This document shows, piece after piece, positions 16,950 through 25,028 of a stretch of DNA of 64,000 nucleotides. Source of the DNA: Gemmatimonadales bacterium (GTDB lineage Bacteria > Gemmatimonadota > Gemmatimonadetes > Gemmatimonadales > GWC2-71-9); the NCBI GenBank assembly GCA_041390145.1, contig JAWKQM010000002.1:310001-374000 (forward strand), written 5' to 3'. Every line of letters begins with the position of its first letter. Position 1 is the stretch's first letter. The notes beneath the pieces are model-generated. The model ran no database searches. It worked only from the letters and a program-made list of their open reading frames with translations, and was not told the DNA's origin. Both the position numbers and the translations under genes were made by a program.

Positions 16950-17584
16950 GAATACCCCTCCGCGGCGGCGGCTCGCCACCGACAAGTGTCGTCTCCCCGG
17001 CCTCGGCAGGCCATGTGGACCATGGCCCCCTCGAACCCGGTGAGGACGCGGAGCGTTTCTGCGAGCGCCGCGCCGTAGAAGGAGCACGCCTGCCCGTCAG
17101 GGAGGGCGCGCAGGGACAACGGTTGTGGAATGACCGCTTCAGCGGACCGGCCGCGAATGGCCAGCGTGGCGCCGAACACCCGCCGGGCAGCCCGACTGGC
17201 GGCCCCCGCCCCGACCCGGCGCCGGATGAACCCTGGCGTGGACGCCATCAGGGCGCGCACCGGGAGGGAGCGCTGGCGGGCCGCGTAGCGGGCGGCGCGG
17301 CGGCCGGCGTCGGCATACACCAGCGCGGCATCGGGCCGTCGGCCGACGAGGCGAAAGACGCCGACAGTCTCCTCCGTCGGCACCGGCAGCCCGCGCCGGT
17401 GCGCCTCCTGATAGCGCTGAATCTGCGCCGCCACCGTGGAACTCAGGCCGAATCGCTTCGAGACGATTTCACCGGCCAACTCGTCGAGCCCGTCGCCAAC
17501 CGGGGTGTCGAGGTTGCGGAGCGCCTCGAGGAGGCTGAGCGGTACGATCGCCGGCGTATCACCGGCGCCGGTCACCATCGGCAT
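16946..17584 (-). CDS. Hypothetical protein with V4R-like C-terminal region
   Basis: 212-aa protein, mostly helical and Arg/Ala-rich, without signal peptide or membrane segment. The C-terminal part (FYGAALAETLRVLTGFEGAM, then HMACRGRGDDTCRWRA) resembles the end of V4R (4-vinyl reductase) domains, where a Cys-Arg-x-x-Gly-x-x-x-Cys pair occurs in small-molecule or metal sensing proteins. The match is by eye and partial. Residues 70-110 (FRLVGRRPDAALVYADAGRR) also fit the early part of that fold. It is coupled to the M24 peptidase gene and divergent from the sigma factor gene, so it may be a sensor or accessory to the peptidase. Confidence 0.55.
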   Translation of the reverse strand: MPMVTGAGDTPAIVPLSLLEALRNLDTPVGDGLDELAGEIVSKRFGLSSTVAAQIQRYQEAHRRGLPVPTEETVGVFRLVGRRPDAALVYADAGRRAARYAARQRSLPVRALMASTPGFIRRRVGAGAASRAARRVFGATLAIRGRSAEAVIPQPLSLRALPDGQACSFYGAALAETLRVLTGFEGAMVHMACRGRGDDTCRWRAAAAEGYS

Positions 17585-17641
17585 GGGATGCGGCAGGGAG
17601 TCCTCGACATAGACGCGCAGAAGTTACCCACGGATCGCCTC

Positions 17642-17668
17642 GTGAACCAGAGGCGCTTGCGCCCGGTC
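17642..17668 (+). promoter_or_regulatory. Candidate ECF-sigma (SigR-type) autoregulatory promoter
   Basis: TGAAC (17643-17647), an 18-bp gap, then GTC (17666-17668). This approximates the SigR consensus GGAAY-N18-GTT and would start transcription about 10-20 nt before the sigma-factor ATG. The match is imperfect and by eye only. Confidence 0.3.
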
Positions 17669-17691
17669 CGGCGACCGGGGACATTCCACTC

Positions 17692-18258
17692 ATGTCCACC
17701 GCCCCACCGACCGAGACCGCGTTCGAACGAGATGTCCTCCCGCATCTCGACCTGATGTACCGGGTGGCGTTGCGGCTCACGGGCGACCCGGCCAACGCCG
17801 AAGACCTGGTGCAGGACACCGTCCTCAAGGCCTTCCGGGCCTGGGAGACCTTCCGGCAGGGAACCAACGCCCGCGGCTGGCTGTTGACCATCTTGAGGAA
17901 CACGTTCATCAACGACTACCGACGGCGGCGTCGGGCGCCCGTCACGGTGGACATCGACGTGGCCGAACCGCATGCCCTGGTGCACGAGCAGGCAGGGCAC
18001 GATCCTGAAGGAGAATTCTTCCGGCTGCTGGTCGACGATCGCATCGTGACCGCGATTGACGCCCTCCCTGAAGAGTTTCGCGAGGTCGTGGTCCTCAGCG
18101 ACGTGGAGGGCTTGAGCTACGCCCAGATCGCGGAGACGCTGGGAGTGCCGGTGGGAACGGTGAAGTCCCGGCTCTTCCGCGCCCGCAGGCAACTGCAGGG
18201 CACGCTCTTGGAATACGCGATCGAGTCCGGCATCGTCCGCCCGGGGAAGGAAGCATGA
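17692..18258 (+). CDS. ECF RNA polymerase sigma factor, SigR/RpoE-like
   Basis: 188-aa group 4 sigma factor. Region 2 is seen in DLMYRVALRLTGDPANAEDL followed by VQDTVLKAFRAWETFRQGTN and AWLLTILRNTFINDYRR-like text; region 4 in DALPEEFREVVVLSDVEGLS and YAQIAETLGVPVGTVKSRLF. These blocks closely follow actinobacterial SigR, which controls the thiol-oxidative stress response. The stop overlaps the start of a zinc anti-sigma gene (ATGA), the usual sigR-rsrA layout. The genes downstream are contiguous, so this sigma may control the redox-enzyme-rich cluster that follows. Confidence 0.92.
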   Translation: MSTAPPTETAFERDVLPHLDLMYRVALRLTGDPANAEDLVQDTVLKAFRAWETFRQGTNARGWLLTILRNTFINDYRRRRRAPVTVDIDVAEPHALVHEQAGHDPEGEFFRLLVDDRIVTAIDALPEEFREVVVLSDVEGLSYAQIAETLGVPVGTVKSRLFRARRQLQGTLLEYAIESGIVRPGKEA

Positions 18259-18503
18259 GCCACCAGAAGCTCGATTGTGCCGAGGCGCTCGCCCTCCTCC
18301 AGGACTACCTGAAGGAAGAGCTGACCGCCGAGAACGAGACCCGGGTCGCCAGCCACCTCGCGGCCTGCGGGCATTGCCTCCAGCATGCGCACTTCGAGCG
18401 CAATTTTCTGGCGGCGCTCGAGCGCGCGGCCAGGGGGACTCGCTGCCCTGACGCCGTCGTTTCACGCATCCGGCAGGCACTCCGGAGCACCCCACCGACC
18501 TGA
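18255..18503 (+). CDS. Zinc-binding redox anti-sigma factor, RsrA-like
   Basis: 82-aa ZAS-family protein. The zinc motif is His34-x3-Cys38-x2-Cys41 (SHLAACGHC), and Cys8 corresponds to the N-terminal cysteine that in RsrA forms a disulfide with the third zinc ligand, releasing SigR; a further Cys64 is present. This predicts an oxidation-triggered switch rather than a membrane-proteolysis one, in line with the absence of a transmembrane segment. The ATG overlaps the sigma stop by 4 bp. Confidence 0.9.
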   Translation: MSHQKLDCAEALALLQDYLKEELTAENETRVASHLAACGHCLQHAHFERNFLAALERAARGTRCPDAVVSRIRQALRSTPPT

Positions 18504-18505
18504 CA

Positions 18506-19276
18506 GTGGGAATGTTGCAGGCCGCCCTCGTGGCAGCTGCCGTGGCCGGCGGCGCATGGCGCGTCGGCGCGCTGACGCGCTCGGGGGCACTGGCCGCGGC
18601 GGCCATCGGCACCGCCACCCTCGCCGCAGGAGGGTGGTTGGCCGGCGTGGTCCTGATGGCCTTCTTCCTCCCCAGCAGCGCCATCTCCCGGCTCTGGCCC
18701 GGTCCCCTCTCCCCCCTGGACCCGAAGGGCGACCGACGTGACGCCTGGCAAGTGCTCGCGAACGGTGGCGCCCCGGCGCTCGCCCTCACCATCGGCGGCC
18801 CCGGCGCGGCAATCGCCTTCGCGGCCGGGCTCTCGGCCGCCGCCGCCGATACCTGGGCCACCGCCGTCGGCGCCCACAGTTCCGTCCAGCCGCGGCACAT
18901 CCTGACCCTTCAGGTGGTACCACCAGGGACCAGCGGAGGAATCACGGCGCTCGGAACCGCCGGCGCAGGGATCGGGTCCGCGTTCGTCGCGGCGTCCGCC
19001 GTGCCGATCATCGGATGGATTGGTGCGCTGGCGGTCGTCGGCATCGGCATGGGCGGGATGGTGCTCGACGCAGTGCTTGGTGCCGGAGTGCAGGGTAGGT
19101 TCCGATGTGAGCATTGCCATCAGGAAAGCGAACGGACCGTCCACCGCTGCGGCCACCCGACGCGATTCCTCGGAGGTTGGGCCTGGATGAGCAACGACTG
19201 GGTGAACGCACTCGCGACCATCGCCGCCACGGCGGCCGGCTGGGCCGCCGGACATCGCTGGAGCGGGTTGTTGTGA
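18506..19276 (+). CDS. DUF92 family membrane protein
   Basis: 256-aa polytopic membrane protein. The conserved DUF92/TMEM19 segments are RDAWQVLANGGAPALAL, LSAAAADTWATAVGAHS and VVPPGTSGGITALGTAGAG. A cytoplasmic Cys-rich insert (CEHCHQESERTVHRCGHPT) is seen near residue 205. The start is either GTG at 18506 or in-frame ATG at 18512. The family is uncharacterised; some members sit in isoprenoid or phytyl-phosphate kinase contexts (VTE6-type), which would suit the geranylgeranyl-reductase-like FAD enzyme that follows. Its stop overlaps the next start. Confidence 0.82.
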   Translation: MGMLQAALVAAAVAGGAWRVGALTRSGALAAAAIGTATLAAGGWLAGVVLMAFFLPSSAISRLWPGPLSPLDPKGDRRDAWQVLANGGAPALALTIGGPGAAIAFAAGLSAAAADTWATAVGAHSSVQPRHILTLQVVPPGTSGGITALGTAGAGIGSAFVAASAVPIIGWIGALAVVGIGMGGMVLDAVLGAGVQGRFRCEHCHQESERTVHRCGHPTRFLGGWAWMSNDWVNALATIAATAAGWAAGHRWSGLL

Positions 19277-20490
19277 GCGCGACCGACGCGGATGTCCTGA
19301 TCGCCGGCGCCGGGCCCGCCGGCAGCGCCGCGGCCGTGCACCTTGCCCGTGCCGGCTGGCGCGTCGTGGTGGTGGACCGCGCCACTTTCCCGCGGGACAA
19401 GCCCTGTTCCGAGTACATGAGCCCCGAAGCGGTCCGGCTGCTCGATGGCCTCGGTGTGGTCGCCGATCTCGAAGCCGCGGGGGCCGTCGCCCTCGCAGGC
19501 ACAACGGTCATCGCTCCCCGCGGGAGCCGCCTGACCGGGCTCTTCCGGGAGGCCACACCGGGGCCGTTCCGACCGTCGGGACTGTCGCTGCCGCGGCGCA
19601 TTCTCGACGCCAGACTGGTGCGGGCCGCCCGCGAGGCGGGCGCCGAGGTCCGGGAACAGACCAGGGTCGAGGGACTGCTGCACGATCGGGGCGCGGTGGC
19701 GGGTGTGCTGGTCAGGGGCCCCGATGGACGCCATGCGCCGATTCGTGCGCGGCTCACCATCGGAGCCGACGGCCTCGGTTCGCTGGTTTCGCGACGTATC
19801 GGCCGGCGGATCAGCGCACGCCCCCGCCGCGTGGCCTTCGTGGCCCACCTCAGCGGGGTGTCGGGCATGGGCGCCACCGCCGAAATGCACGTCGGCGACG
19901 ATGGCTATGTCGGACTCAACCGGATCGGCGCCGACCTGTACAACGTGGCGCTGGTCGTTCCGCAGCACCGTGCGGCGAACGCCCGCGGTGATGCGACCGG
20001 CTTCTTCTTTGCCGCGCTCGAGGGCTTTCCGGGTGTACGCGGCCGCATCGATCCCACCCGCCTGGAGCGGGAGGTGCTGGTGACCGGGCCGTTCGCCTCC
20101 CGGGCCGGCCGCGTCACCGCCCCCGGCGCCCTCCTGGTCGGCGATGCGGCCGACTTCTTCGACCCATTCACCGGCCAGGGCATCTTTTCCGCGCTGCGCG
20201 GCGCGCAAATGGCGGCCGACACGGCGTGCGGCGCGCTGGAACAGCCGGGCATCCCGTCGGCCACTGCCCTCGCACCGTACCGGCAGCTCCGGCGACAGGC
20301 GTTCGCCGGAAAGTGGATCGTCGAGCGGCTCATCGGGTACGGGATGTACCTTCCATCCGTCTTCGACCACGCCGTCGGCCGGCTGGGCCGACGCCCCGAC
20401 ATGGCGCACACCCTGATCGGTGTCACCGGCGACTTCGTGCCGACCGGTCGCGTTCTCAACCCACGATTCCTGACCCGGATGATGCTATGA
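19273..20490 (+). CDS. FAD-dependent oxidoreductase, geranylgeranyl reductase-like
   Basis: 405 aa. The start is the GTG at 19273 overlapping the DUF92 stop (GTGA); the frame is open further upstream but that part lies within DUF92. The N-terminal dinucleotide fold is ADVLIAGAGPAGSAAAVHLA, followed by VVVDRATFPRDKPCSEYMSP, a GGR/halogenase-family motif. The second FAD motif is LLVGDAADFFDPFTGQGIF. Family members reduce prenyl chains or hydroxylate aromatic polyketides. The flavin reductase encoded next could supply reduced flavin. It is not obviously a halogenase because the W-x-W-x-I-P motif is not seen. Confidence 0.85.
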   Translation: MSATDADVLIAGAGPAGSAAAVHLARAGWRVVVVDRATFPRDKPCSEYMSPEAVRLLDGLGVVADLEAAGAVALAGTTVIAPRGSRLTGLFREATPGPFRPSGLSLPRRILDARLVRAAREAGAEVREQTRVEGLLHDRGAVAGVLVRGPDGRHAPIRARLTIGADGLGSLVSRRIGRRISARPRRVAFVAHLSGVSGMGATAEMHVGDDGYVGLNRIGADLYNVALVVPQHRAANARGDATGFFFAALEGFPGVRGRIDPTRLEREVLVTGPFASRAGRVTAPGALLVGDAADFFDPFTGQGIFSALRGAQMAADTACGALEQPGIPSATALAPYRQLRRQAFAGKWIVERLIGYGMYLPSVFDHAVGRLGRRPDMAHTLIGVTGDFVPTGRVLNPRFLTRMML

Positions 20491-20975
20491 GCCGGCCCGA
20501 CCTCGACCCCGCCGACTTCCGCCAGCTCCTCGGACGGTTCGCCACGGGCGTCACCATCATCACGCTGACGCTGCCCGACGGCCAGCCGGCGGGAATGACC
20601 GCCAACAGCCTGACCTCCGTATCCCTCGATCCACCGCTCGTGCTTGTCTGCATCGACCACGCCGCCGAACTGTATGGCGCGCTGCTCGCCGCCCCCGGAT
20701 TCGTGATCAACATCCTCGAGGCGTCACAGGAAACGCTCTCCCGGCGTTTCGCCGCGAAGCACCTCGACCGGTTTGACGGTATCGGCTATCACACCTCGCC
20801 GGAGGGGCAGCCGGTCCTCGAGGGCGTCCTCGCCTCGATCGAGTGCGTGCCGCACGCCACCTTCCCCGGCGGAGATCACACGATCGTGGTCGGCCGCGTC
20901 CTGCGCGGCGCCACGACGGACGGGGCCCCGCTGGTGTACTTCCGGGGCGGATACACCGACCTCAACCACGGGTGA
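20487..20975 (+). CDS. Flavin reductase domain protein (FMN-binding split barrel)
   Basis: 162 aa. The ATG at 20487 is inside an ATGA overlap with the previous gene. The family pattern is clear: FRQLLGRFATGVTIITL, GMTANSLTSVSLDPPLVLVC, FVINILEASQETLSRRFA, and the closing VGRVLRGATTDGAPLVYFRG. Such proteins reduce FMN/FAD with NAD(P)H and deliver reduced flavin to two-component monooxygenases, so a partnership with the preceding FAD enzyme is inferred. Confidence 0.9.
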   Translation: MSRPDLDPADFRQLLGRFATGVTIITLTLPDGQPAGMTANSLTSVSLDPPLVLVCIDHAAELYGALLAAPGFVINILEASQETLSRRFAAKHLDRFDGIGYHTSPEGQPVLEGVLASIECVPHATFPGGDHTIVVGRVLRGATTDGAPLVYFRGGYTDLNHG

Positions 20976-21664
20976 CATCCCCCGCCGCTGCTCCCCTGGG
21001 CACCGAACTGCTCGACGATCCCGACGCCGACCCGGTCGTCGTTGCCCGTTCGCTCGCCAATATTTCCCGCGCCAACCGGTGGTTCGGCGGCCGGGCGGCG
21101 GCGCTGTGGGGCATCGATCAATTGCTGCGCGACGCGGGCACCCGTCGTGCCGTTACCCTGCTGGACATCGGGACCGGCGCGGGCGACCTCCCGGTCGCGG
21201 CGGTGCGGCGCGCGGCCCGACGCGGCCAGGTGCTGCACCCCATCGGCCTCGAGCGAAGTCCCGTCGCCGCGGCGCTTGCGGCGGCGCGCGGCGTGCCGAC
21301 CATTCTCGGCTGCGCCGGCCACCTGCCGGTGCGGGAGGACGCAGTCGACATCATCCTGCTCAGCCAGGTGGTACATCATCTGGCAGCGGACGCGGTCGTC
21401 GATCTCTTTCGCGCGGTCAGTCGGCTGGCCAGAATCGGCGTCGTGATCGCGGACCTCAGGCGCTCCGAGCTGGCGGTCGCCGGTTTCCGCCTCGGCAGCG
21501 CCATCCTCGGCTTCGACCCCGTGACGCGCGCCGACGGGATCACCTCCGTCCGTCGCGGGTACCACGCCGGGGAACTGAAAGCACTCACCGCTCGCGCCGG
21601 CCACACGGCCCATGTCGCCCACCGGCCCGGCTTTCGCCTGGTGGCGTACTGGAGCACGGCCTGA
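20972..21664 (+). CDS. Class I SAM-dependent methyltransferase
   Basis: 230 aa, starting at the GTG overlapping the flavin reductase stop (GTGA). SAM motif I is LLDIGTGAGDLPVAA; motif II/III regions follow (PIGLERSPVAAALAAARGVP, ILLSQVVHHLAADAVVDLF). The N-terminal SLANISRANRWFGGRAAALW segment is like that of methyltransferases that accompany small polyketide or phenolic-lipid clusters. The substrate is unknown; O- or C-methylation of the cluster product is inferred from context. Confidence 0.85.
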   Translation: MTSPAAAPLGTELLDDPDADPVVVARSLANISRANRWFGGRAAALWGIDQLLRDAGTRRAVTLLDIGTGAGDLPVAAVRRAARRGQVLHPIGLERSPVAAALAAARGVPTILGCAGHLPVREDAVDIILLSQVVHHLAADAVVDLFRAVSRLARIGVVIADLRRSELAVAGFRLGSAILGFDPVTRADGITSVRRGYHAGELKALTARAGHTAHVAHRPGFRLVAYWSTA

Positions 21665-22128
21665 TGCGAACGGTAGACCGGAGAATCGTGCGGGCGCCCG
21701 CGGCCGCGATGTTCGAGGCCGCCGCCGACGTGGAGCGCTGGCCCGAACACCTGCCGCACTATCGGTGGGTGCGTTTCAACGACCGGCGCGCCGATGGCGG
21801 GGTGGTGGAAATGGCTGCGTTCCGACCCTTCGGACCGCTGGCCTGGCCGGTGTGGTGGGAATCGGAGATGTGGATCGATGCGGCGCGCCGCGAAGTGCGG
21901 TATCGACACGTCCGGGGCATTACCCGGGGAATGGATGTCGTCTGGAGTGTCGTTCCACGCGGGACCAACGAAACGGAAGTTACCATCGTGCATACCTGGG
22001 AAGGTCCATCCTGGCCGCTGATCCGAGTGCCAGCCGCCGAGTGGGTCATCGGTCCCGTCTTCGTGCACGGCATCGCGTCGCGCACCCTCGCCGGCCTCGC
22101 GCGCGCCGTGGAGGCCACCCATGAGTGA
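21664..22128 (+). CDS. SRPBCC-fold protein (polyketide cyclase/dehydrase-like)
   Basis: 154 aa. The opening RTVDRRIVRAPAAAMFEAAA followed by DVERWPEHLPHYRWV and the C-terminal amphipathic helix (SRTLAGLARAVEA) define a START/SRPBCC lipid-binding cavity. In polyketide clusters such proteins act as aromatase/cyclases; many others are simple ligand binders, and no catalytic residues can be assigned. The ATG shares a base with the methyltransferase stop (TGATG), and its 3' end overlaps the ketosynthase start by 8 bp. Confidence 0.82.
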   Translation: MRTVDRRIVRAPAAAMFEAAADVERWPEHLPHYRWVRFNDRRADGGVVEMAAFRPFGPLAWPVWWESEMWIDAARREVRYRHVRGITRGMDVVWSVVPRGTNETEVTIVHTWEGPSWPLIRVPAAEWVIGPVFVHGIASRTLAGLARAVEATHE

Positions 22129-23365
22129 CACGCGACGGGTCGTCATCACCGGAATCGGTGCCATCACGCCGATCGGGATCGGCGTCGAAGCGCTCTGGGC
22201 CGGCCTGCAGCGGGGCGAGTCGGCCGTGCGGACCATCACCCGGTTCGACCCCGCTCCCTTCCGGACACGGATCGCCGCGCAAGTGGACGACTTCCATGCC
22301 ACCGACCACATCGAGGAGCGGAAGGCGCGGCGGATCGACCGGTTCGGCCAGTTCAGCGTGGCGGCGAGCCGGATGGCGCTGGCCGACGCCGAGCTCGACC
22401 TGGCCAAGGAGGACCGCGACCGGGTCGGCGTCATGATGGGGACCGCACTCGGCGGTATTGGCATGGCGGAGGGGGAGCACGCCCGATATGTCGAGGGCGG
22501 GATCCGGGCGGTGGATCCAGGACTGGCGCTGATGGTCTTCGCGGGGGCGGCGAGCTGCAATGTGGCCATCGCATTCGGGGTGACCGGCCCGAACAGCACC
22601 AACGGGATGAGTTGCGCCTCGGGCACCATCGCCATCGGCGACGGCTTCCGGTCCATCATGCGGGGCGACGCGGACGTGATGATCGCCGGCGGCGCCGAGG
22701 CGCCGCTCGCCCCGCTCAGCTTCGGGGCGTTCGCCATTATCCGCGCCATGTCCACCCGCAACGACGACCCGGGGACCGCGAGCCGCCCCTTCGATGTCGG
22801 CCGGGACGGCTTCGTCATGGGCGAGGGCGCCGCGGTTCTGGTGCTGGAGGAGCGTCAGCACGCGCTGGCGCGAGGCGCCAAGATCTACGCCGAACTCTGC
22901 GGCTTTGGCCTCACCAACGACGCCTACCACATGACCGCCCCACGCGCCGACGGCGCGCAGGCCGCCCGGGCCATGCGCCTGGCGCTTGCCGAGGGGCGCG
23001 TGGAGCCGTCCGACATCGAGTATGTCAACGCGCACGGGTCATCCACGCCGCTCAACGATTCGACCGAAACCTCCGCGCTCAAGCAGGTCTTCGGCGCGCA
23101 CGCGCGGCAGCTGGCCATCAGCGGCACCAAGGGGTTCTACGGCCACGCCCTCGGGGCGAGCGGCGCCATCGAGGCGGCCATCTGCGCGCTGGCCAGTCAC
23201 CGCGGATGGCTCCCGCCGACGCTGAACCTCCAGGTTCCCGACCCCGCCTGCGACCTCGATTATCTTGCGAGCGGCGGTCGCGCCGCGGCACCCGAGTACC
23301 TGCTCAGCAACTCCTTCGGGTTTGGCGGCATCAACGCTGCGCTGGTGCTGCGCCGCGCCGACTGA
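22121..23365 (+). CDS. Beta-ketoacyl-[ACP] synthase II (FabF-like)
   Basis: 414-aa thiolase-fold condensing enzyme. The catalytic triad is present: Cys165 (SCASGTIAIG), His305 (YVNAHGSSTPLND) and His342 (GFYGHALGASGA) with Lys337 ahead of it. The overall length is normal. It could elongate fatty acids or a dedicated polyketide, but no acyl carrier protein, malonyl transferase or ketoreductase gene is adjacent. Being the last member of a tightly overlapping run after the SRPBCC gene argues for a specialised rather than housekeeping role. Confidence 0.92.
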   Translation: MSDTRRVVITGIGAITPIGIGVEALWAGLQRGESAVRTITRFDPAPFRTRIAAQVDDFHATDHIEERKARRIDRFGQFSVAASRMALADAELDLAKEDRDRVGVMMGTALGGIGMAEGEHARYVEGGIRAVDPGLALMVFAGAASCNVAIAFGVTGPNSTNGMSCASGTIAIGDGFRSIMRGDADVMIAGGAEAPLAPLSFGAFAIIRAMSTRNDDPGTASRPFDVGRDGFVMGEGAAVLVLEERQHALARGAKIYAELCGFGLTNDAYHMTAPRADGAQAARAMRLALAEGRVEPSDIEYVNAHGSSTPLNDSTETSALKQVFGAHARQLAISGTKGFYGHALGASGAIEAAICALASHRGWLPPTLNLQVPDPACDLDYLASGGRAAAPEYLLSNSFGFGGINAALVLRRAD

Positions 23366-23418
23366 TTAGATTCGGCGCCATCTGGACGGCCCCCTTCCCC
23401 GATTCGCGAGGTAGCAGG

Positions 23419-24099
23419 ATGCATCGCATGACTCGTCGGCTGGTCGCTGAGTTCTTCGGCACCTTCATGCTCGTGTTCTTCGGCGCTGGCGCCGTGATGA
23501 CAACCAACTTCCCCAAGGCAGACTTCGGCTTGCTTGGCGTGGCGTTCGCCTACGGCATCGCGCTCGCCATTGGCGTCACCGCCACCATGTCGATTTCCGG
23601 CGGCCACCTGAATCCCGCGGTGACCGCTGGCATGCTCGCCATCCGGCGCATCGACGCCAAGGCCGCCGGGTTGTATATCGTCACGCAGCTCGCCGCCGCG
23701 GCGGTCGCCGCGCTGGTGCTCCAGTCCATCCTCCCCAGCGGCGTGAGCAAGGTGCTTGCCCTCGGCACCCCGTCGATCGCCGCGACGACCACCTTCGGGA
23801 CCGCGATCGCCATCGAAGCGCTCCTGACCTTCTTTGTGATGAGCGCCGTGCTTGGCACCGCCGTTTCAGCGGAAGCGCCCAAGATTGCGGGATTCGGCAT
23901 CGGGCTCACGCTCTTCATCGGTGTGCTCATCGGCGGCCCGCTCACCGGTGCCGCCCTGAACCCGGCGCGCGCCTTCGGCCCCGCCCTCGTGTCGGGCCAG
24001 TGGATCAGCCAGGCGGTGTATTGGGTGGGCCCGATTCTCGGCGCCCTCGTGGCGGCGTTCCTCTGGGAGAAGGTGCTCCTCCCCAAAGCGACCGACTGA
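23419..24099 (+). CDS. Aquaporin / MIP family channel
   Basis: 226-aa six-helix channel. Both NPA boxes are present (GGHLNPAVTAG and GAALNPARAFGP), with the selectivity-filter Arg after the second. The N-terminus RRLVAEFFGTFMLVFFGAGA is typical. Start 23419 has GAGG eight bases upstream; an in-frame ATG at 23428 is an alternative. Water versus glycerol selectivity is not assigned from this sequence. It lies 53 bp after the ketosynthase gene and ends at a terminator. Confidence 0.93.
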   Translation: MHRMTRRLVAEFFGTFMLVFFGAGAVMTTNFPKADFGLLGVAFAYGIALAIGVTATMSISGGHLNPAVTAGMLAIRRIDAKAAGLYIVTQLAAAAVAALVLQSILPSGVSKVLALGTPSIAATTTFGTAIAIEALLTFFVMSAVLGTAVSAEAPKIAGFGIGLTLFIGVLIGGPLTGAALNPARAFGPALVSGQWISQAVYWVGPILGALVAAFLWEKVLLPKATD

Positions 24100-24122
24100 C
24101 GAGACGGCAGCACCCGAACGAC

Positions 24123-24152
24123 AACGGCCCCCGGCAATCGCCAGGGGCCGTT
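24123..24152. terminator. Bidirectional terminator after aquaporin / ccmD
   Basis: A 9-bp perfect stem AACGGCCCC/GGGGCCGTT with a 12-nt loop, followed by TGTCTTG on the plus strand. It lies between convergent aquaporin (+) and ccmD (-) genes. Confidence 0.8.
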
Positions 24153-24181
24153 TGTCTTGCCGGGCACAGCGTCTTGCGTCC

Positions 24182-24337
24182 CTACTGGCCCCCCACCCCG
24201 CTGCCCCTCTGCCCCGCCTGTCGCATGGCCCGACGCGCGCGCAGGAAGAGACTGGTCGCGTAGGCGACATAGATCACCGCCGCCACCACGTACGCCGCCG
24301 TGAGGAATCCGCCGTTCTGGGGGGTCTCAAAGGGCAT
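24182..24337 (-). CDS. ccmD: CcmD-like small membrane protein
   Basis: 51-aa protein with one transmembrane helix (FLTAAYVVAAVIYVAYATSL) followed by a basic segment (FLRARRAMRQ), the typical CcmD plan. CcmD joins CcmA, B and C in releasing heme-loaded CcmE. The start at 24337 lies 11 bp inside the 3' end of ccmC; a longer frame would read through ccmC. Identification rests on topology and position. Confidence 0.72.
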   Translation of the reverse strand: MPFETPQNGGFLTAAYVVAAVIYVAYATSLFLRARRAMRQAGQRGSGVGGQ

Positions 24338-25028
24338 CGCCAGCTCCTTCGCGCAGGTTCTCCAGCCGTGCCAAGCCGTAACGCAGGACAACGAACCCGA
24401 TGTAGAGGATCGTGAACGCGGCCATTCCCGAGAGCAGCGCGCGAAGCATTTCCGGCGGCATTGAGGGCGCGCTCGGCTTGAGCAGCACCGGCTGCGGGTG
24501 GAGTGTCCGGAACAGGTAGACGCTCAGGTGAATGAAGGGCACGAGCACGAGGCCCATGATCCCCACGACCGCGCTGAACCGGGCCCGCTCGCCCCGGTCC
24601 TGCACCGCCGCCCGCAGCGCCAGGTACCCCACGAAGAGGAAGAAGAGGAAGAGCGTGAGGGTGAGCCGCGCGTCCCACGTCCACCAGGTGCCCCAGACCG
24701 TCTTGCCCCAGATCGGACCGGTGGTGAGCATCACGAGGGAAAAGGCGATGCCGACCTCGGCCGAGCTGGCGGCAAAGAGATCCAGCCGCTCGTCGTGCAA
24801 CCACAGGTAGAGGATGCTCACGATGCCGACGACGGCAAAGGCGACAAGGGCGCCCCACGCCGCCGGGGCGTGGACGTAGAAGATCTTCTGGGCCAGCCCC
24901 TGGCGCACTTCCACTGGGGTGTAGAACAGCGCGATGACATAGACCGCGGCGGCGGCGAGCAGTCCGAGGACCGTCAGCACCTGCCCACGGCGGACAATGC
25001 GGGTTGCGGCAAGAATGTCTGGAGTCAT
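24327..25028 (-). CDS. ccmC: Heme exporter/lyase protein CcmC
   Basis: 233-aa membrane protein of the heme-handling family. The WWD signature is WGTWWTWDARLTLTL, flanked by conserved heme-ligand histidines in KIFYVHAPAAWG and VPFIHLSVYLFRTLHPQP. It presents heme to the chaperone CcmE on the periplasmic side. Its ATG overlaps the ccmB stop (ATGA). Confidence 0.93.
   Translation of the reverse strand: MTPDILAATRIVRRGQVLTVLGLLAAAAVYVIALFYTPVEVRQGLAQKIFYVHAPAAWGALVAFAVVGIVSILYLWLHDERLDLFAASSAEVGIAFSLVMLTTGPIWGKTVWGTWWTWDARLTLTLFLFFLFVGYLALRAAVQDRGERARFSAVVGIMGLVLVPFIHLSVYLFRTLHPQPVLLKPSAPSMPPEMLRALLSGMAAFTILYIGFVVLRYGLARLENLREGAGDAL

Noticed and set aside
19273..23365. Type III polyketide synthase (alkylresorcinol) cluster
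   Set aside because: The methyltransferase and FAD enzyme look alike, but no chalcone-synthase-type gene is present; the condensing enzyme is FabF-like with a Cys-His-His triad.
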